Below are positions 18,709-27,310 of a stretch of DNA of 64,000 nucleotides, one piece after another. Positions within the stretch are counted from its first letter, which is position 1. Each line of letters begins with the position of its first letter. The notes beneath the pieces were generated by a model. The model searched no databases. It worked only from the letters and a program-made list of their open reading frames with translations, and was not told the origin of the DNA. The DNA comes from JAIOZK01 sp964468645 (GTDB lineage Bacteria; Bacteroidota; Bacteroidia; Bacteroidales; JAIOZK01), in assembly GCA_964468645.1 (NCBI GenBank), contig CAYXUU010000019.1:1-64000 (forward strand), in the 5' to 3' direction. Made by a program: the position numbers and the translations under genes.

Positions 18709-19785
18709 TTACCAACCAATTAATATACCGGATAATCCGATAATAAATCCCACCAGGATGTTAATAAACTTCATCATAATGAAACTCCTTCTTGATTCGG
18801 CAAGTAATGGAATGGCACCATGACCATCCTGCACGATTGAGTTGGCCATCAGGATACTGAAGGGTATGGAGCCCTGTGCAAAGAGTAAAACAAATATAAA
18901 ATGGGGGCCTGATTGCGGAATTATTCCGATTAATACTGCAATCATCAGGATGCCAAACTGGTTAACTTTCAGCCATTCTTGAATATCAAGGTATTCATCT
19001 AAAAAATGTAATGCAAAGAGTGCGCCGAATGTCCAGAGAAATATCTTCAGGAAGTGTTTCTTGATAATATGTCTCCACAGATGTTCTTCAATAAAATGAT
19101 CATTAACGGTACTGATAATGAATAAAGAAAGTACAGATACAATAAGGAATGTAATTTGTATCCAGTTCCATTCCCCGCCATGGTCGTGTTCGTGATCACT
19201 ATGTGGAAGCAGCTCAATAAAATCATGACGATGGCCAAATTCACCTATGAGGAGCAGAAATATAAAAACAGCCAGCACCGATATTAAAACTACTCTTTGA
19301 AAACTAATGTGCCTCAACTGATTCATGATTACCTTCATGTCGAAACAAATGCATTCTGGGGTGTCAGGATGAATCTTCAGATGGTTTTCAGGAAGTTTCA
19401 TCAGGCTTTTGTTTTTTACGAAGAAATAGAGAATCAGGCCGGTGGCTATAGCGATTAAGAAAATCCCTAAGTTTAATACAATTGCCGTTCTGGGTATTAC
19501 CGAAAACATAAAGAATGCTTCATCCCCGGATGTTGCAATCATTGTTGTTACTAGAGCTGGAAATCCAAATATTTTATGGGCATACATTGAAACAGCTGTA
19601 TAGGTACCAAGGCAACCCGGGATAATCCCTAGAACAGCAGCAGATATGATTTGTATCCATCCTGATCTTCTGAAGGGTTTGTTAAGGTTTCCGCGTGTTA
19701 AAACATTGATATATTCAATGATCAGCATCATCACGACCACAAAACTGGTAATCATCAATGTTTCCTTAATTATTCCGGTTATCAT
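18709..19785 (-). CDS. Putative 10-TM heavy-metal exporter (ArsP_2/PF11449-like)
   Basis: A 358-residue polytopic membrane protein with an internal pseudo-repeat: GIIPGCLGTYTAVSMYAH in the first half and GIIPQSGPHFIFVLLFAQG in the second, the latter followed by MANSIVQDGHGAIPLLAES. This pattern fits the putative manganese/arsenic exporter family (PF11449). A cytosolic or periplasmic His/Asp-rich loop (HSDHEHDHGGEW, near residue 200) could bind metal. The transported ion is not established. It is divergent from the Rrf2 regulator gene across a 112-base spacer and is followed by a UspA gene. Confidence 0.78.
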   Translation of the reverse strand: MITGIIKETLMITSFVVVMMLIIEYINVLTRGNLNKPFRRSGWIQIISAAVLGIIPGCLGTYTAVSMYAHKIFGFPALVTTMIATSGDEAFFMFSVIPRTAIVLNLGIFLIAIATGLILYFFVKNKSLMKLPENHLKIHPDTPECICFDMKVIMNQLRHISFQRVVLISVLAVFIFLLLIGEFGHRHDFIELLPHSDHEHDHGGEWNWIQITFLIVSVLSLFIISTVNDHFIEEHLWRHIIKKHFLKIFLWTFGALFALHFLDEYLDIQEWLKVNQFGILMIAVLIGIIPQSGPHFIFVLLFAQGSIPFSILMANSIVQDGHGAIPLLAESRRSFIMMKFINILVGFIIGLSGILIGW

Positions 19786-19869
19786 AATTGAGTTTATTTT
19801 GAACAGATAAAAATAAGGGATTTCTGTTGTTTTTTATACATAAACAATTTTATTCCTGATAATAAACTT

Positions 19870-19877
19870 TATATTTG
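19870..19877 (+). promoter_or_regulatory. -7 promoter element for rrf2-family gene
   Basis: TATATTTG matches TAnnTTTG; a TTTT lies 18 bases upstream (19848-19851) in place of the -33 TTTG. The predicted leader to ATG 19898 is about 14 bases. Confidence 0.5.
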
Positions 19878-19897
19878 AGTAATTAAATACTTTATTT

Positions 19898-20296
19898 ATG
19901 CCAAAGGTTATTACTATATCCGAAGCCGCTTCTATTGCCATACACGGAATGGTCTTAATAGTTAAGGCAAATAAAATGACAAATGTAATACAGATTGCTG
20001 AAGCAACCCAATCATCGAAACATCATGTTGCTAAAGTATTCCAACGGCTTGTGAAAGCGAATCTTGTTGATTCGTTCAGGGGACCAAACGGAGGTTTTAA
20101 ATTAAGGGTTCAACCGGAGCGAATCAGCTTTCTGGATATTTATGAAGCCATTGAGGGTGAAATTATTATTGGTGACTGCCCGCTCGAAAAACCAATTTGC
20201 CTTTTCGACTATTGTCTTATGGGAAATGTAATAAAAGATATTACACAGAATTTTCATGATTATCTAAAGAGCCAGACCCTGGATAAATACCAATGA
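19898..20296 (+). CDS. Rrf2-family transcriptional regulator with Cys triad
   Basis: The 132-residue protein has the Rrf2 winged-helix start (ISEAASIAIHGMVLIVK) and the recognition region SKHHVAKVFQRLVKANLVDSFRGPNGGF. Cys94, Cys101 and Cys106 sit in the loop that binds an iron-sulfur cluster in IscR and NsrR (GDCPLEKPICLFDYC). This suggests control by redox state, NO or iron-sulfur status. It reads toward, and ends exactly at, the dmsC gene (20297), and is divergent from the metal-exporter gene, so either flanking unit could be its target. No operator was recognised. Confidence 0.88.
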   Translation: MPKVITISEAASIAIHGMVLIVKANKMTNVIQIAEATQSSKHHVAKVFQRLVKANLVDSFRGPNGGFKLRVQPERISFLDIYEAIEGEIIIGDCPLEKPICLFDYCLMGNVIKDITQNFHDYLKSQTLDKYQ

Positions 20297-21109
20297 TTAA
20301 ATTCCGGCACTAGAGTAAGAGGCATAGAATAGTATCCTGCCAGCAATTTCAGATAGTATTTCAGTAATAAAAGCCATAAAGATCAATGATCTTTTCAATT
20401 CTTTCTTTTGTAAGAAATTGATGATAATGACCATCAGAATGATCAGGCTGATCAATGAAAGCACAACCTGAATTGTGGATAGTGATTGTAATTTATCCAT
20501 TACCTCAGGGGCCAGGTATTTATTGATCATATCAACGAGGTAAAACAGCACTATAATTAACAGAATTACATCATGCCTGAACTTTAGGGCCTGTTTTTTT
20601 TCAGATGTGAAGGCTAGAACCAGGAAGCTTCCCAGTAATATGCTACAGGTAAAAAACTCGACCATGGTTGCTGCCGAATGCCATTCCTTCAGGGTTGGAA
20701 GCATATAAATTTTTGCTATGGAGAATATCAGGGCAAGACCGGTTAAAATACCTGTGATGGTTAAAAAAATGGACAGCTTGGAAGAACCGGGTTTATCTCT
20801 TTGAGTAATCAGGCCAAACAGTAAGATTGCAATAAACAGGCATGCAAACAATATCTCTCGGCTCATCCATGACCCTGAAAGATTATTCAATGCATTGATG
20901 GCATGAAGTGGATGACCCAGGTGTAAGAATGCAAAGAACAGGCCGGATATCGACAGGATAATAAGAATCCATAATATGTTGCCAGCCGTTTTACGCTGAT
21001 TCGAAGTTTTATCTGATATCAGATTAATTATTTGAAATACAATAAATCCTCCAACACTGATCTGGGTTAGAAGTGTAAAAAACACCAGAGGTAAATCCTT
21101 AACCAGCAT
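20297..21109 (-). CDS. dmsC: DmsC/NrfD-type membrane anchor of molybdoenzyme
   Basis: The 270-residue protein has about eight hydrophobic segments and begins LVFFTLLTQISVGGFIVFQIINLI, which matches the DmsC family of quinol-oxidising anchors. It also has HLGHPLHAINALNNLSGSWMSREILF, including the His-Pro motif and the S-R-E pattern typical of this family. It should carry menaquinol electrons to the FeS subunit. It overlaps dmsB by 11 bases, showing coupled translation. Rrf2 ends immediately beyond its stop. Confidence 0.88.
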   Translation of the reverse strand: MLVKDLPLVFFTLLTQISVGGFIVFQIINLISDKTSNQRKTAGNILWILIILSISGLFFAFLHLGHPLHAINALNNLSGSWMSREILFACLFIAILLFGLITQRDKPGSSKLSIFLTITGILTGLALIFSIAKIYMLPTLKEWHSAATMVEFFTCSILLGSFLVLAFTSEKKQALKFRHDVILLIIVLFYLVDMINKYLAPEVMDKLQSLSTIQVVLSLISLIILMVIIINFLQKKELKRSLIFMAFITEILSEIAGRILFYASYSSAGI

Positions 21110-21725
21110 AGTTAACCTCCTCTTTGTTTATAATTTCAGCATTGTGGTGGTTTGCCTTATCTGCATCCCTGTGTTTGGCAATTATAATTGCAGGTTGGGT
21201 GAGCCCTGATTCAGGTAGGGGAAAGACATCAGCCTGTTCATATTTTTCTGTCAGCTTATCGTATTCACCAAAATCAAGTACCCTCATCGGACAGGCTGTT
21301 ACACAGGAAGGCTGCTTACCCTCATCTATATAATCCATACAGAAATCACATTTTTCCATAAGCCCTGATTCTTTATTGAATTGAGGAGCGCCATATGGGC
21401 AAACCCATTCACAATATTTACAACCCATACATTTTTCAGCATTAATGTAAACAATGCCATCCTTTCGTTTCAATATTGCTTTTGTTGGGCAGGCATGCAA
21501 ACAGGCCGGATCGATACAATGGTTGCATGATATGGACAGGTTATATGCGAATATTTCGTTTTTCCATGAATGCCCCTGCTTGATCCAATCCCCACCGGCA
21601 ACTTCGTAAACCCTTCTCCACATAATACCCTCTGCCAGATCGTGCTTGTCTTTACAGGCTATCTGGCAGGCTTTGCATCCTGAACATGCCTCTGAATTGA
21701 AATAGAATGCATATTGTTTCTTCAT
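21099..21725 (-). CDS. dmsB: DmsB-type four-cluster ferredoxin subunit
   Basis: The 208-residue subunit has four [4Fe-4S] motifs: CSGCKACQIAC (residues about 15-25), CNHCIDPACLHACP, CMGCKYCEWVCP and CDFCMDYIDEGKQPSCVTACP. There is no export signal, as usual for a partner that rides with the Tat-exported catalytic subunit. It lies one base from dmsA and overlaps dmsC. It should pass electrons from DmsC to the DmsA [4Fe-4S] and then molybdenum. Confidence 0.93.
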   Translation of the reverse strand: MKKQYAFYFNSEACSGCKACQIACKDKHDLAEGIMWRRVYEVAGGDWIKQGHSWKNEIFAYNLSISCNHCIDPACLHACPTKAILKRKDGIVYINAEKCMGCKYCEWVCPYGAPQFNKESGLMEKCDFCMDYIDEGKQPSCVTACPMRVLDFGEYDKLTEKYEQADVFPLPESGLTQPAIIIAKHRDADKANHHNAEIINKEEVNYAG

Positions 21726-21726
21726 A

Positions 21727-24147
21727 TCAGCTTACTTTTTCAACTTCCACCATTATGGTATGTTGCGCATTACCAAAGGCATAGGGCGTCCATCTGTGCG
21801 ATGTAAGAACGTTAACGGAACCACGCCTGTCAATTCCATCTTTATCAGGCGACCACCAGGCACCCTGGGGTATATCAACAACGCCAGGCATAATTTTCGG
21901 TGTTATCCTGCAGGGCATAACAAGGCTGCCTCTTTCATTATAAACCAGGACCTGCTCACCATCCGAAATATTCCTAGCCTTCGCATCAATGGGATTAATG
22001 AACATTCTTTGTGGGAATATCTCTTCAAGCCATGGATTATTGTCATGGGTCGAATGCACCCTGCCCATATAATGATGTCCCATAGCCTGTAATGGGTACT
22101 TCAGGCTTTCATCGCCAAAAGGACTTTCCCACTCCTGTATATATTTAGGTACTGCCGGGATCTCAGAAGGGTTGTTAAGTTCGAAAAGCGCTTTTGAGAA
22201 AATTTCAATTTTTCCGGAGGTTGTTTTCAGCGGGTAATTTTCAGGATCTTTCCGGAAATCTTCAAAGGAGATTTCTGGATTGGTAACCGGCCTGGCATAT
22301 AATCCTGCATTTGATTTTTCAAGTTGACTGATGTCAGGTATATCAGGGAACCTGTTTTTTTTATAGTATTTGATTATCCATTCTATCCATTCCTTTTCTG
22401 TCCTATTTTCTGTGTATGCCTGCCTGATACCAAGTTTCCCTGCAAGTTCAGAACAAATTGTATAATCACTTTTAGTTTCATGGGGAGGGTCAACTATTTT
22501 CGGCATTAAAATAGCATCATCCCCATATTTCCATCCGTCCTCGATGCCCCATGTTTCAAATTGAATACATGCAGGCAATATGAGGTCTGCAAATTTTCCA
22601 CTTGATGTCAGGAACTGATCCTGAACTGCAATAAACTCAACCAGGCTTTCATCTTTCAGTATTTTTGCCGTTCTGTTAATATCTGCATGTTGATTTATCA
22701 GGGCATTTGAAGCAACAGCCCAGATCAGTTTTATGTTGTTATCCAGTTTATCAACACCTTTAACACCATAAACGTTATCCATATCCTTACCATGCAAAAC
22801 TGCTTCAGTCCAGAGAAATGTTGGTATCCGTGCCTTAATGGGATTGTCACCTGTTGGAAATACATTCCAGTACGGGCCACCATCACTGGCCTGCAAACCC
22901 AGTCCGCTGGCCCATCCGCCATGGATGCCGATATTCCCAGTAATGGCAGCAAGAACACAACCACCTCTAACTGGTTGCTCACCATATGCTCTTCGTTGCA
23001 TACCATAACCTTGATAGAGCATCGCTGGTTTTGTAGTTGCATATTCGATGGCAATACGTGATATTGTTTCGGCAGGAATGCTTGTGATACTTTCCGCCCA
23101 TTGCGGCGTTTTTGGTATTCCATCCTTTGTACCGAAGATATAGTCAACATAACTCTCTTCTTCCTCCAGACCCCGGGGCATTTGCGTAGAATCGAAACCC
23201 TGGCAGCAGCGTTTTATGAAATCCTTGTCATGAAAATCGTTAGCAATGATCTCATAAGCCATGGCGCTCATCAGAGCAGTATCTGTTCCGGGTCGTATCT
23301 GTATCCATTCATCGGCAAGTGATACGGCGCTCATCGTCATACGTGGATCTATACAGATCGTTTTAGCACCATTCTCCCTTGCTTTTTTGATCAGGAAATC
23401 GCTGTTGGTACCATCACGCATTTCGGCAGGATTCCATCCCCACATAATGATATACCTTGAGTTTATCCAGTCCTGTCGTTGATTCCCGGTAATATTGGTT
23501 CCGTAAACCGTAGGTGTAGCCTGGCTGATACATGCCCAGCTATAGCTGTTGTAATATCCCAGTGCCCCACCAAACAGGTTCACCAGGCGTACAGCTGTTT
23601 GCCTGCCATTGATCTGGTTATAACTACCTGTTCCATAAGGAATATAAATAGCTGAGTTACCATATGTTTCTCTGATTCTAACAAGCGCTGATGCCAACAA
23701 ATCAAGGGCTTCGTCCCAGCTGATCCTGGTAAATTTCCCTTCTCCCCGTTCACCGGTACGCTTCATTGGATATTGTAAACGGTCGGGGTGGTATTCCCTG
23801 GGCCGGTAAGCCCTGCCCCTCACACATGCCCGGAGTTGAGGATCTGCGATGGTGTCAGTTGGTCTGTCATCAGTTTCAATTCGGTATATTCTATTATTTT
23901 TAACATAAACCTTTAATAAGCACCTGCCACCGCAGTTATGGGCAGGGCATCCGGTTCTGATCATAAAAGAACCTTCATTATCAATGCTTTCAGCCAGACC
24001 GGCTGCCTTAAGTTTATCTAGATATCCCAGCAAACTTGCTGATACCACTGCACCTCCCAATACAGCCGATCCCTGCTTAATAAAACAACGCCGGTTTATG
24101 CTCCTGCTTTCCTGGTTATGACTTTTATTCTTTTTATCGGGTGCCAT
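21727..24147 (-). CDS. dmsA: DmsA-like molybdopterin oxidoreductase, Tat-exported
   Basis: About 806 residues. A Tat signal (INRRCFIKQGSAVLGG) is followed by CPAHNCGGRC...RACVRG, the N-terminal [4Fe-4S] site. Motifs shared with DmsA include YPMKRTGERGEGKFTRISWDEALD, YYNSYSWACIS (where a serine could bind molybdenum), IDPRMT and IRPGTDTAL. The C-terminal molybdopterin-binding domain is normal. Likely acceptors are DMSO or other S- or N-oxides, but other substrates are possible. ATG 24147 is chosen over TTG 24150. No TorD/DmsD-type chaperone is in the window. A heptamer hairpin array lies upstream, between the dmsA start and menG. Confidence 0.92.
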   Translation of the reverse strand: MAPDKKNKSHNQESRSINRRCFIKQGSAVLGGAVVSASLLGYLDKLKAAGLAESIDNEGSFMIRTGCPAHNCGGRCLLKVYVKNNRIYRIETDDRPTDTIADPQLRACVRGRAYRPREYHPDRLQYPMKRTGERGEGKFTRISWDEALDLLASALVRIRETYGNSAIYIPYGTGSYNQINGRQTAVRLVNLFGGALGYYNSYSWACISQATPTVYGTNITGNQRQDWINSRYIIMWGWNPAEMRDGTNSDFLIKKARENGAKTICIDPRMTMSAVSLADEWIQIRPGTDTALMSAMAYEIIANDFHDKDFIKRCCQGFDSTQMPRGLEEEESYVDYIFGTKDGIPKTPQWAESITSIPAETISRIAIEYATTKPAMLYQGYGMQRRAYGEQPVRGGCVLAAITGNIGIHGGWASGLGLQASDGGPYWNVFPTGDNPIKARIPTFLWTEAVLHGKDMDNVYGVKGVDKLDNNIKLIWAVASNALINQHADINRTAKILKDESLVEFIAVQDQFLTSSGKFADLILPACIQFETWGIEDGWKYGDDAILMPKIVDPPHETKSDYTICSELAGKLGIRQAYTENRTEKEWIEWIIKYYKKNRFPDIPDISQLEKSNAGLYARPVTNPEISFEDFRKDPENYPLKTTSGKIEIFSKALFELNNPSEIPAVPKYIQEWESPFGDESLKYPLQAMGHHYMGRVHSTHDNNPWLEEIFPQRMFINPIDAKARNISDGEQVLVYNERGSLVMPCRITPKIMPGVVDIPQGAWWSPDKDGIDRRGSVNVLTSHRWTPYAFGNAQHTIMVEVEKVS

Positions 24148-24275
24148 CAATAAGGTAACTACAATTTAAATTGAGGTTTTAAAACTAATAAAAGATTTGG
24201 AAGTGGGGATGGGATCAATATGTAATTAGTATAATTAAGAAGGAATCTAAGAGAGGTGCCGGATAGGTCGTACAG

Positions 24276-24400
24276 AAGTTTCAAGTTACCGGTTCAAAGT
24301 TGGACGTTATCTAACTAACAAACTCAACTTCAAACTTCAAACTGTTAACTTCGAACTGGTAATTTCGAACTGGCAACTTCGAACTTCGAACTTCGAACTA
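24276..24400. repeat. Heptamer-phased inverted repeat array A
   Basis: From 24276 the sequence divides without a slip into seven-base words. The left arm (24276-24310) reads AAGTTTC, AAGTTAC, CGGTTCA, AAGTTGG, ACGTTAT. Two linkers follow (CTAACTA, ACAAACT), and then the right arm (24325-24400) reads CAACTTC, AAACTTC, AAACTGT, TAACTTC, GAACTGG, TAATTTC, GAACTGG, CAACTTC, GAACTTC, GAACTTC, GAACTA. The last unit holds the reversed menG stop codon (24398-24400). AAGTT-type words on the left are complementary to AACTT-type words on the right, so a long imperfect hairpin can form. No spacers or protein-coding sense are seen. Confidence 0.85.
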
Positions 24401-25111
24401 CTTCCCCGCACTATAAATAGCCGCAATACCCCCCATCATAAGCCTGGAATTAACAGACTTAAAACCGGCAGAAAGCAACATATTTTCTACTTCACCGGCA
24501 TTATAGTAGTTGATGGCAGATTTTGCAAGGTAACGATAAGCCCCTTTGTTTCCGGAAAGGAATCCGCCAAGGCGCTGTACTATGGTGTTCATGTATAGTC
24601 TGAATAGGTATTTAATTATAGGATTGGCCGGTTGAGATGTTTCAACAATAACAAAACGGCCACCGGGTTTAATGATCCTGAATATCTCTTTCATGAAGAT
24701 GTCATGGTCAGGATTTCTATAGGTAAGATTTCTGAATGCAAATGCAATTCCAACAACATCAAAATGATCATTCTCAAATGGCATATTGGATGCGTCATCG
24801 TGGATTAACTTTACATCAGGGAATTTTCTTAGTTTATGCTTTGCGACATTGAGCATGGGCAGACTATAATCCAGTCCGCTGAGTTCAGTGTTTTCCTGTC
24901 CGTTTCTGGCAATACGCAGGATAAAGTCACCTGTTCCAGTGCAAAGGTCAAGGATTTTTGTGGGCTCATCAGATAGTATGTCTTTTACCGCTTTCTTTCT
25001 CCAGACTTCATCAAACCTGAATGTTAAAACCCTGTTCATGAAGTCATATCTTGATGGTACCTCCATAAACATTTTTTGCAACGGCCGGTATGATACTCGT
25101 TTTTTGCTCAT
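24398..25111 (-). CDS. menG: Demethylmenaquinone methyltransferase (MenG/UbiE)
   Basis: The 237-residue SAM-dependent methyltransferase carries MFMEVPSRYDFMNRVLTFRFDEVWRKKAV and the motif I LDLCTGTGDF, with post-motif DASNMPFENDHFDVVGIAFAFRN as in UbiE/MenG. It makes menaquinone, the quinone expected in this phylum and the electron donor for DmsABC nearby. A -7 element (TATCTTTG, minus strand, 25128-25135) lies about 17 bases before the ATG. Its stop codon is at the edge of heptamer array A. Confidence 0.94.
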   Translation of the reverse strand: MSKKRVSYRPLQKMFMEVPSRYDFMNRVLTFRFDEVWRKKAVKDILSDEPTKILDLCTGTGDFILRIARNGQENTELSGLDYSLPMLNVAKHKLRKFPDVKLIHDDASNMPFENDHFDVVGIAFAFRNLTYRNPDHDIFMKEIFRIIKPGGRFVIVETSQPANPIIKYLFRLYMNTIVQRLGGFLSGNKGAYRYLAKSAINYYNAGEVENMLLSAGFKSVNSRLMMGGIAAIYSAGK

Positions 25112-25127
25112 CCCTTTTTAAAGACGG

Positions 25128-25135
25128 CAAAGATA
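25128..25135 (-). promoter_or_regulatory. -7 promoter element for menG
   Basis: On the minus strand TATCTTTG is an exact TAnnTTTG. The leader would be near 10 bases. No -33 TTTG was found. Confidence 0.45.
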
Positions 25136-25155
25136 GAATTATTATCAGAATCGAA

Positions 25156-26409
25156 TTATATGAATCTCCAGAGGATATAGTAAAGGGTAAAACCACATAA
25201 AAACACGATGCTGATCATGGCATATATTCTTAACCAGGGTTTTGGTTTTGCCTCAGAAGGCATGTGTTTATCGATGATAACCCTGTAGTTCATGATGGCA
25301 AATAAAGGAGCGGTAACAAACGAAATTGTTGTTGCAAGATCAACCATAAACCGCATACTTCCCGAAAGAATACTGAGTAATAGCAAGGCCCCAGCTACTA
25401 GTATAAATAACCAGCTTCGTGACAACCAATCGGATTCATTTTTCTTTTTTCCAATTGAAGGGATTAGCAGTTTTGTTGTTTCCACAAGAACCCTGGGATA
25501 TGCATCAAGACAGGTAAGTGTTGTGCTCAACATGGTCGCAAGTGCGGCAATTGCAATGATCCAGTAGGCCCATTTACCCAGAGAAATTGTATACAGGTTG
25601 ATCAGTTGCTCGGCAAAAACGGCTCCCTGGGGGGAAAGCTCCTCACCCGTTCCATACATCACAAGCGCTCCGAGCGTTAGAAATCCAAGAGCAAGAAAAG
25701 CGGTACCGATATAACCGATCTTAAAATCTACAAGTGAATTCCGAAGTGTGGGGGAGTGCTTTAATTGCTTCCATTTAGCCACCGACCAGAGGGAATGCCA
25801 TACTGAAACATCGATGGGTGCTGGCATCCAACCTATAAAGGCTATCAGGAAGGCCAGGTGCATACCATCCTTCCAGTGGAAGCCACGTATAAACTCCTGC
25901 TGCTTATCCACTTCAATACCGAATGCATACGACACAGCAAGTATTGTTGATACAGCAAGGATCACGATAATGAATTTAATGATTTTATCAAGCAGGGTGT
26001 ACCTGCCAATGATCAAAACTATCATGGTTACAACCAGGATGATAGTACAAAGCAACGTGGTATCAATCTGGATGTTAAGGATATTGGCTACAAGCCCGGC
26101 AGTAACGATGGTTACTGCAGCCTGGATTGCAAACATGGTTGACAACGTAAGTATTGCAAACAGGATGATTGCCCATTTCCCCATTTTATTGTATCCGCTG
26201 ATCAGGCTATTACCGGTGGCAATGGCATATCGTGGGCCAAACTCAAAAAACGGATATTTGAGTGCATTGGCAATGATCAATACCCAGATCAGCTCAAATC
26301 CGAATGACGCACCTGCACGGGTTGATTGCACCAGATGTGATACGCCGACAGCAGCACCTGCATATAGCAGCCCGGGACCCAGTGTTTTTAAAAAACGTTT
26401 GAAATGCAT
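25156..26409 (-). CDS. Nramp-family membrane protein lacking DPGN motif
   Basis: The 417-residue protein has about 11 membrane segments and the Nramp start GPGLLYAGAAVGVSHLVQSTRAGASFG. In Nramp metal transporters the first helix has DPGN, whose Asp and Asn bind the metal; here the aligned residues are GVSH (22-25). The TM6 MPHN-type motif is MPAP. The metal site is thus not the classical one. The protein may move another substrate; many Bacteroidota have such relatives. It is 12 bases downstream of a UspA gene in the same direction, and menG follows 44 bases further. Confidence 0.82.
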   Translation of the reverse strand: MHFKRFLKTLGPGLLYAGAAVGVSHLVQSTRAGASFGFELIWVLIIANALKYPFFEFGPRYAIATGNSLISGYNKMGKWAIILFAILTLSTMFAIQAAVTIVTAGLVANILNIQIDTTLLCTIILVVTMIVLIIGRYTLLDKIIKFIIVILAVSTILAVSYAFGIEVDKQQEFIRGFHWKDGMHLAFLIAFIGWMPAPIDVSVWHSLWSVAKWKQLKHSPTLRNSLVDFKIGYIGTAFLALGFLTLGALVMYGTGEELSPQGAVFAEQLINLYTISLGKWAYWIIAIAALATMLSTTLTCLDAYPRVLVETTKLLIPSIGKKKNESDWLSRSWLFILVAGALLLLSILSGSMRFMVDLATTISFVTAPLFAIMNYRVIIDKHMPSEAKPKPWLRIYAMISIVFLCGFTLYYILWRFI

Positions 26410-26421
26410 TTGTACGTTTCT

Positions 26422-27264
26422 TTAAAAAATCACCTCATTAGATTCATAATCGTGAGGATTGATACACATTACAGGTATCTTAGATTTGTTGAACATTATT
26501 TTTTCGTCCCAGGGTCCCAGTGTAAAGTTGGGGTAATTTTCATTTTCATTGGTCATGATCATAATCATGTCTGCAGTAATCATGTCTGCAAACTGGGTCA
26601 CCTGCATTGCGAACTTACCTTCCTTGCCTGCCTCATCAACCTGATATTTAATTTCATTTGTATCGAATATTTGAGTTGCCTGTTTTATAATCACTTTTAA
26701 TTTATCCCTTAATTTTTCTGATGTTTCCCTTATCTGATAGAGAAATACTTTGGAATTATACTTTTTTGCTATATGCACTGCCCAGGTAATCTTCTGTTTG
26801 GTAACCAGTGACGTGTCAACAGGAAAAACAATCCTGTTGAATTCATTGAAAACTTTGTGGCTGTGAAAAATAATGACAGGTACAGGGGACCTGGCAACAA
26901 CTCTCAAGGCAAAGCTGCCTGTCAATTTTTGAATGCCTGTCTTTCCATGTGTTCCCAGCAGGATTACTTCAGCGTCAATATCTTCTGCTACCCTGGCAAT
27001 TTCCTTGAAAATTGTTCCTTCCCTCGATATTGTCTGTACCATGATACCATATTTTGAAGCAATATCCATTGCTGTTTTTTGAAGCAACTCATCAATATGA
27101 CTATAAGATTTCTGTTCCTTATGCAACCATGCTCTGGTATGTCGGTCAATAATATGGCAAAGTAAGATGTTGTTGTTGAATTTTCCAGCGATCTCAATAC
27201 CATGCCTGATTGCATTGTTACATACTTCTGAAAAATCTGTGGGTATAAGGATGAGGTTTTTCAT
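26422..27264 (-). CDS. Universal stress protein, UspA family (tandem)
   Basis: The 280-residue product has a first Usp domain with MKNLILIPTDFSEVCNNAIRHGIEIA and the nucleotide motif LLGTHGKTGIQKLTGSFALRVVARSPVPVIIF, and a second domain beginning RIVFPVDTSLVTKQKITWAV that also resembles Usp but lacks a clear glycine motif. It is a paralogue of the gene at 17.8 kb. It likely forms an operon with the Nramp-like gene (12-base gap). Confidence 0.88.
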   Translation of the reverse strand: MKNLILIPTDFSEVCNNAIRHGIEIAGKFNNNILLCHIIDRHTRAWLHKEQKSYSHIDELLQKTAMDIASKYGIMVQTISREGTIFKEIARVAEDIDAEVILLGTHGKTGIQKLTGSFALRVVARSPVPVIIFHSHKVFNEFNRIVFPVDTSLVTKQKITWAVHIAKKYNSKVFLYQIRETSEKLRDKLKVIIKQATQIFDTNEIKYQVDEAGKEGKFAMQVTQFADMITADMIMIMTNENENYPNFTLGPWDEKIMFNKSKIPVMCINPHDYESNEVIF

Positions 27265-27310
27265 GATGCAATTAATTCTTGATGTTGTGGTGTGAAAAAA
27301 CTTTGATCAT

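Noticed and set aside
24276..24400. CRISPR-like array
   Set aside because: Units are only seven bases, have no distinct spacers, and form two inverted arms.
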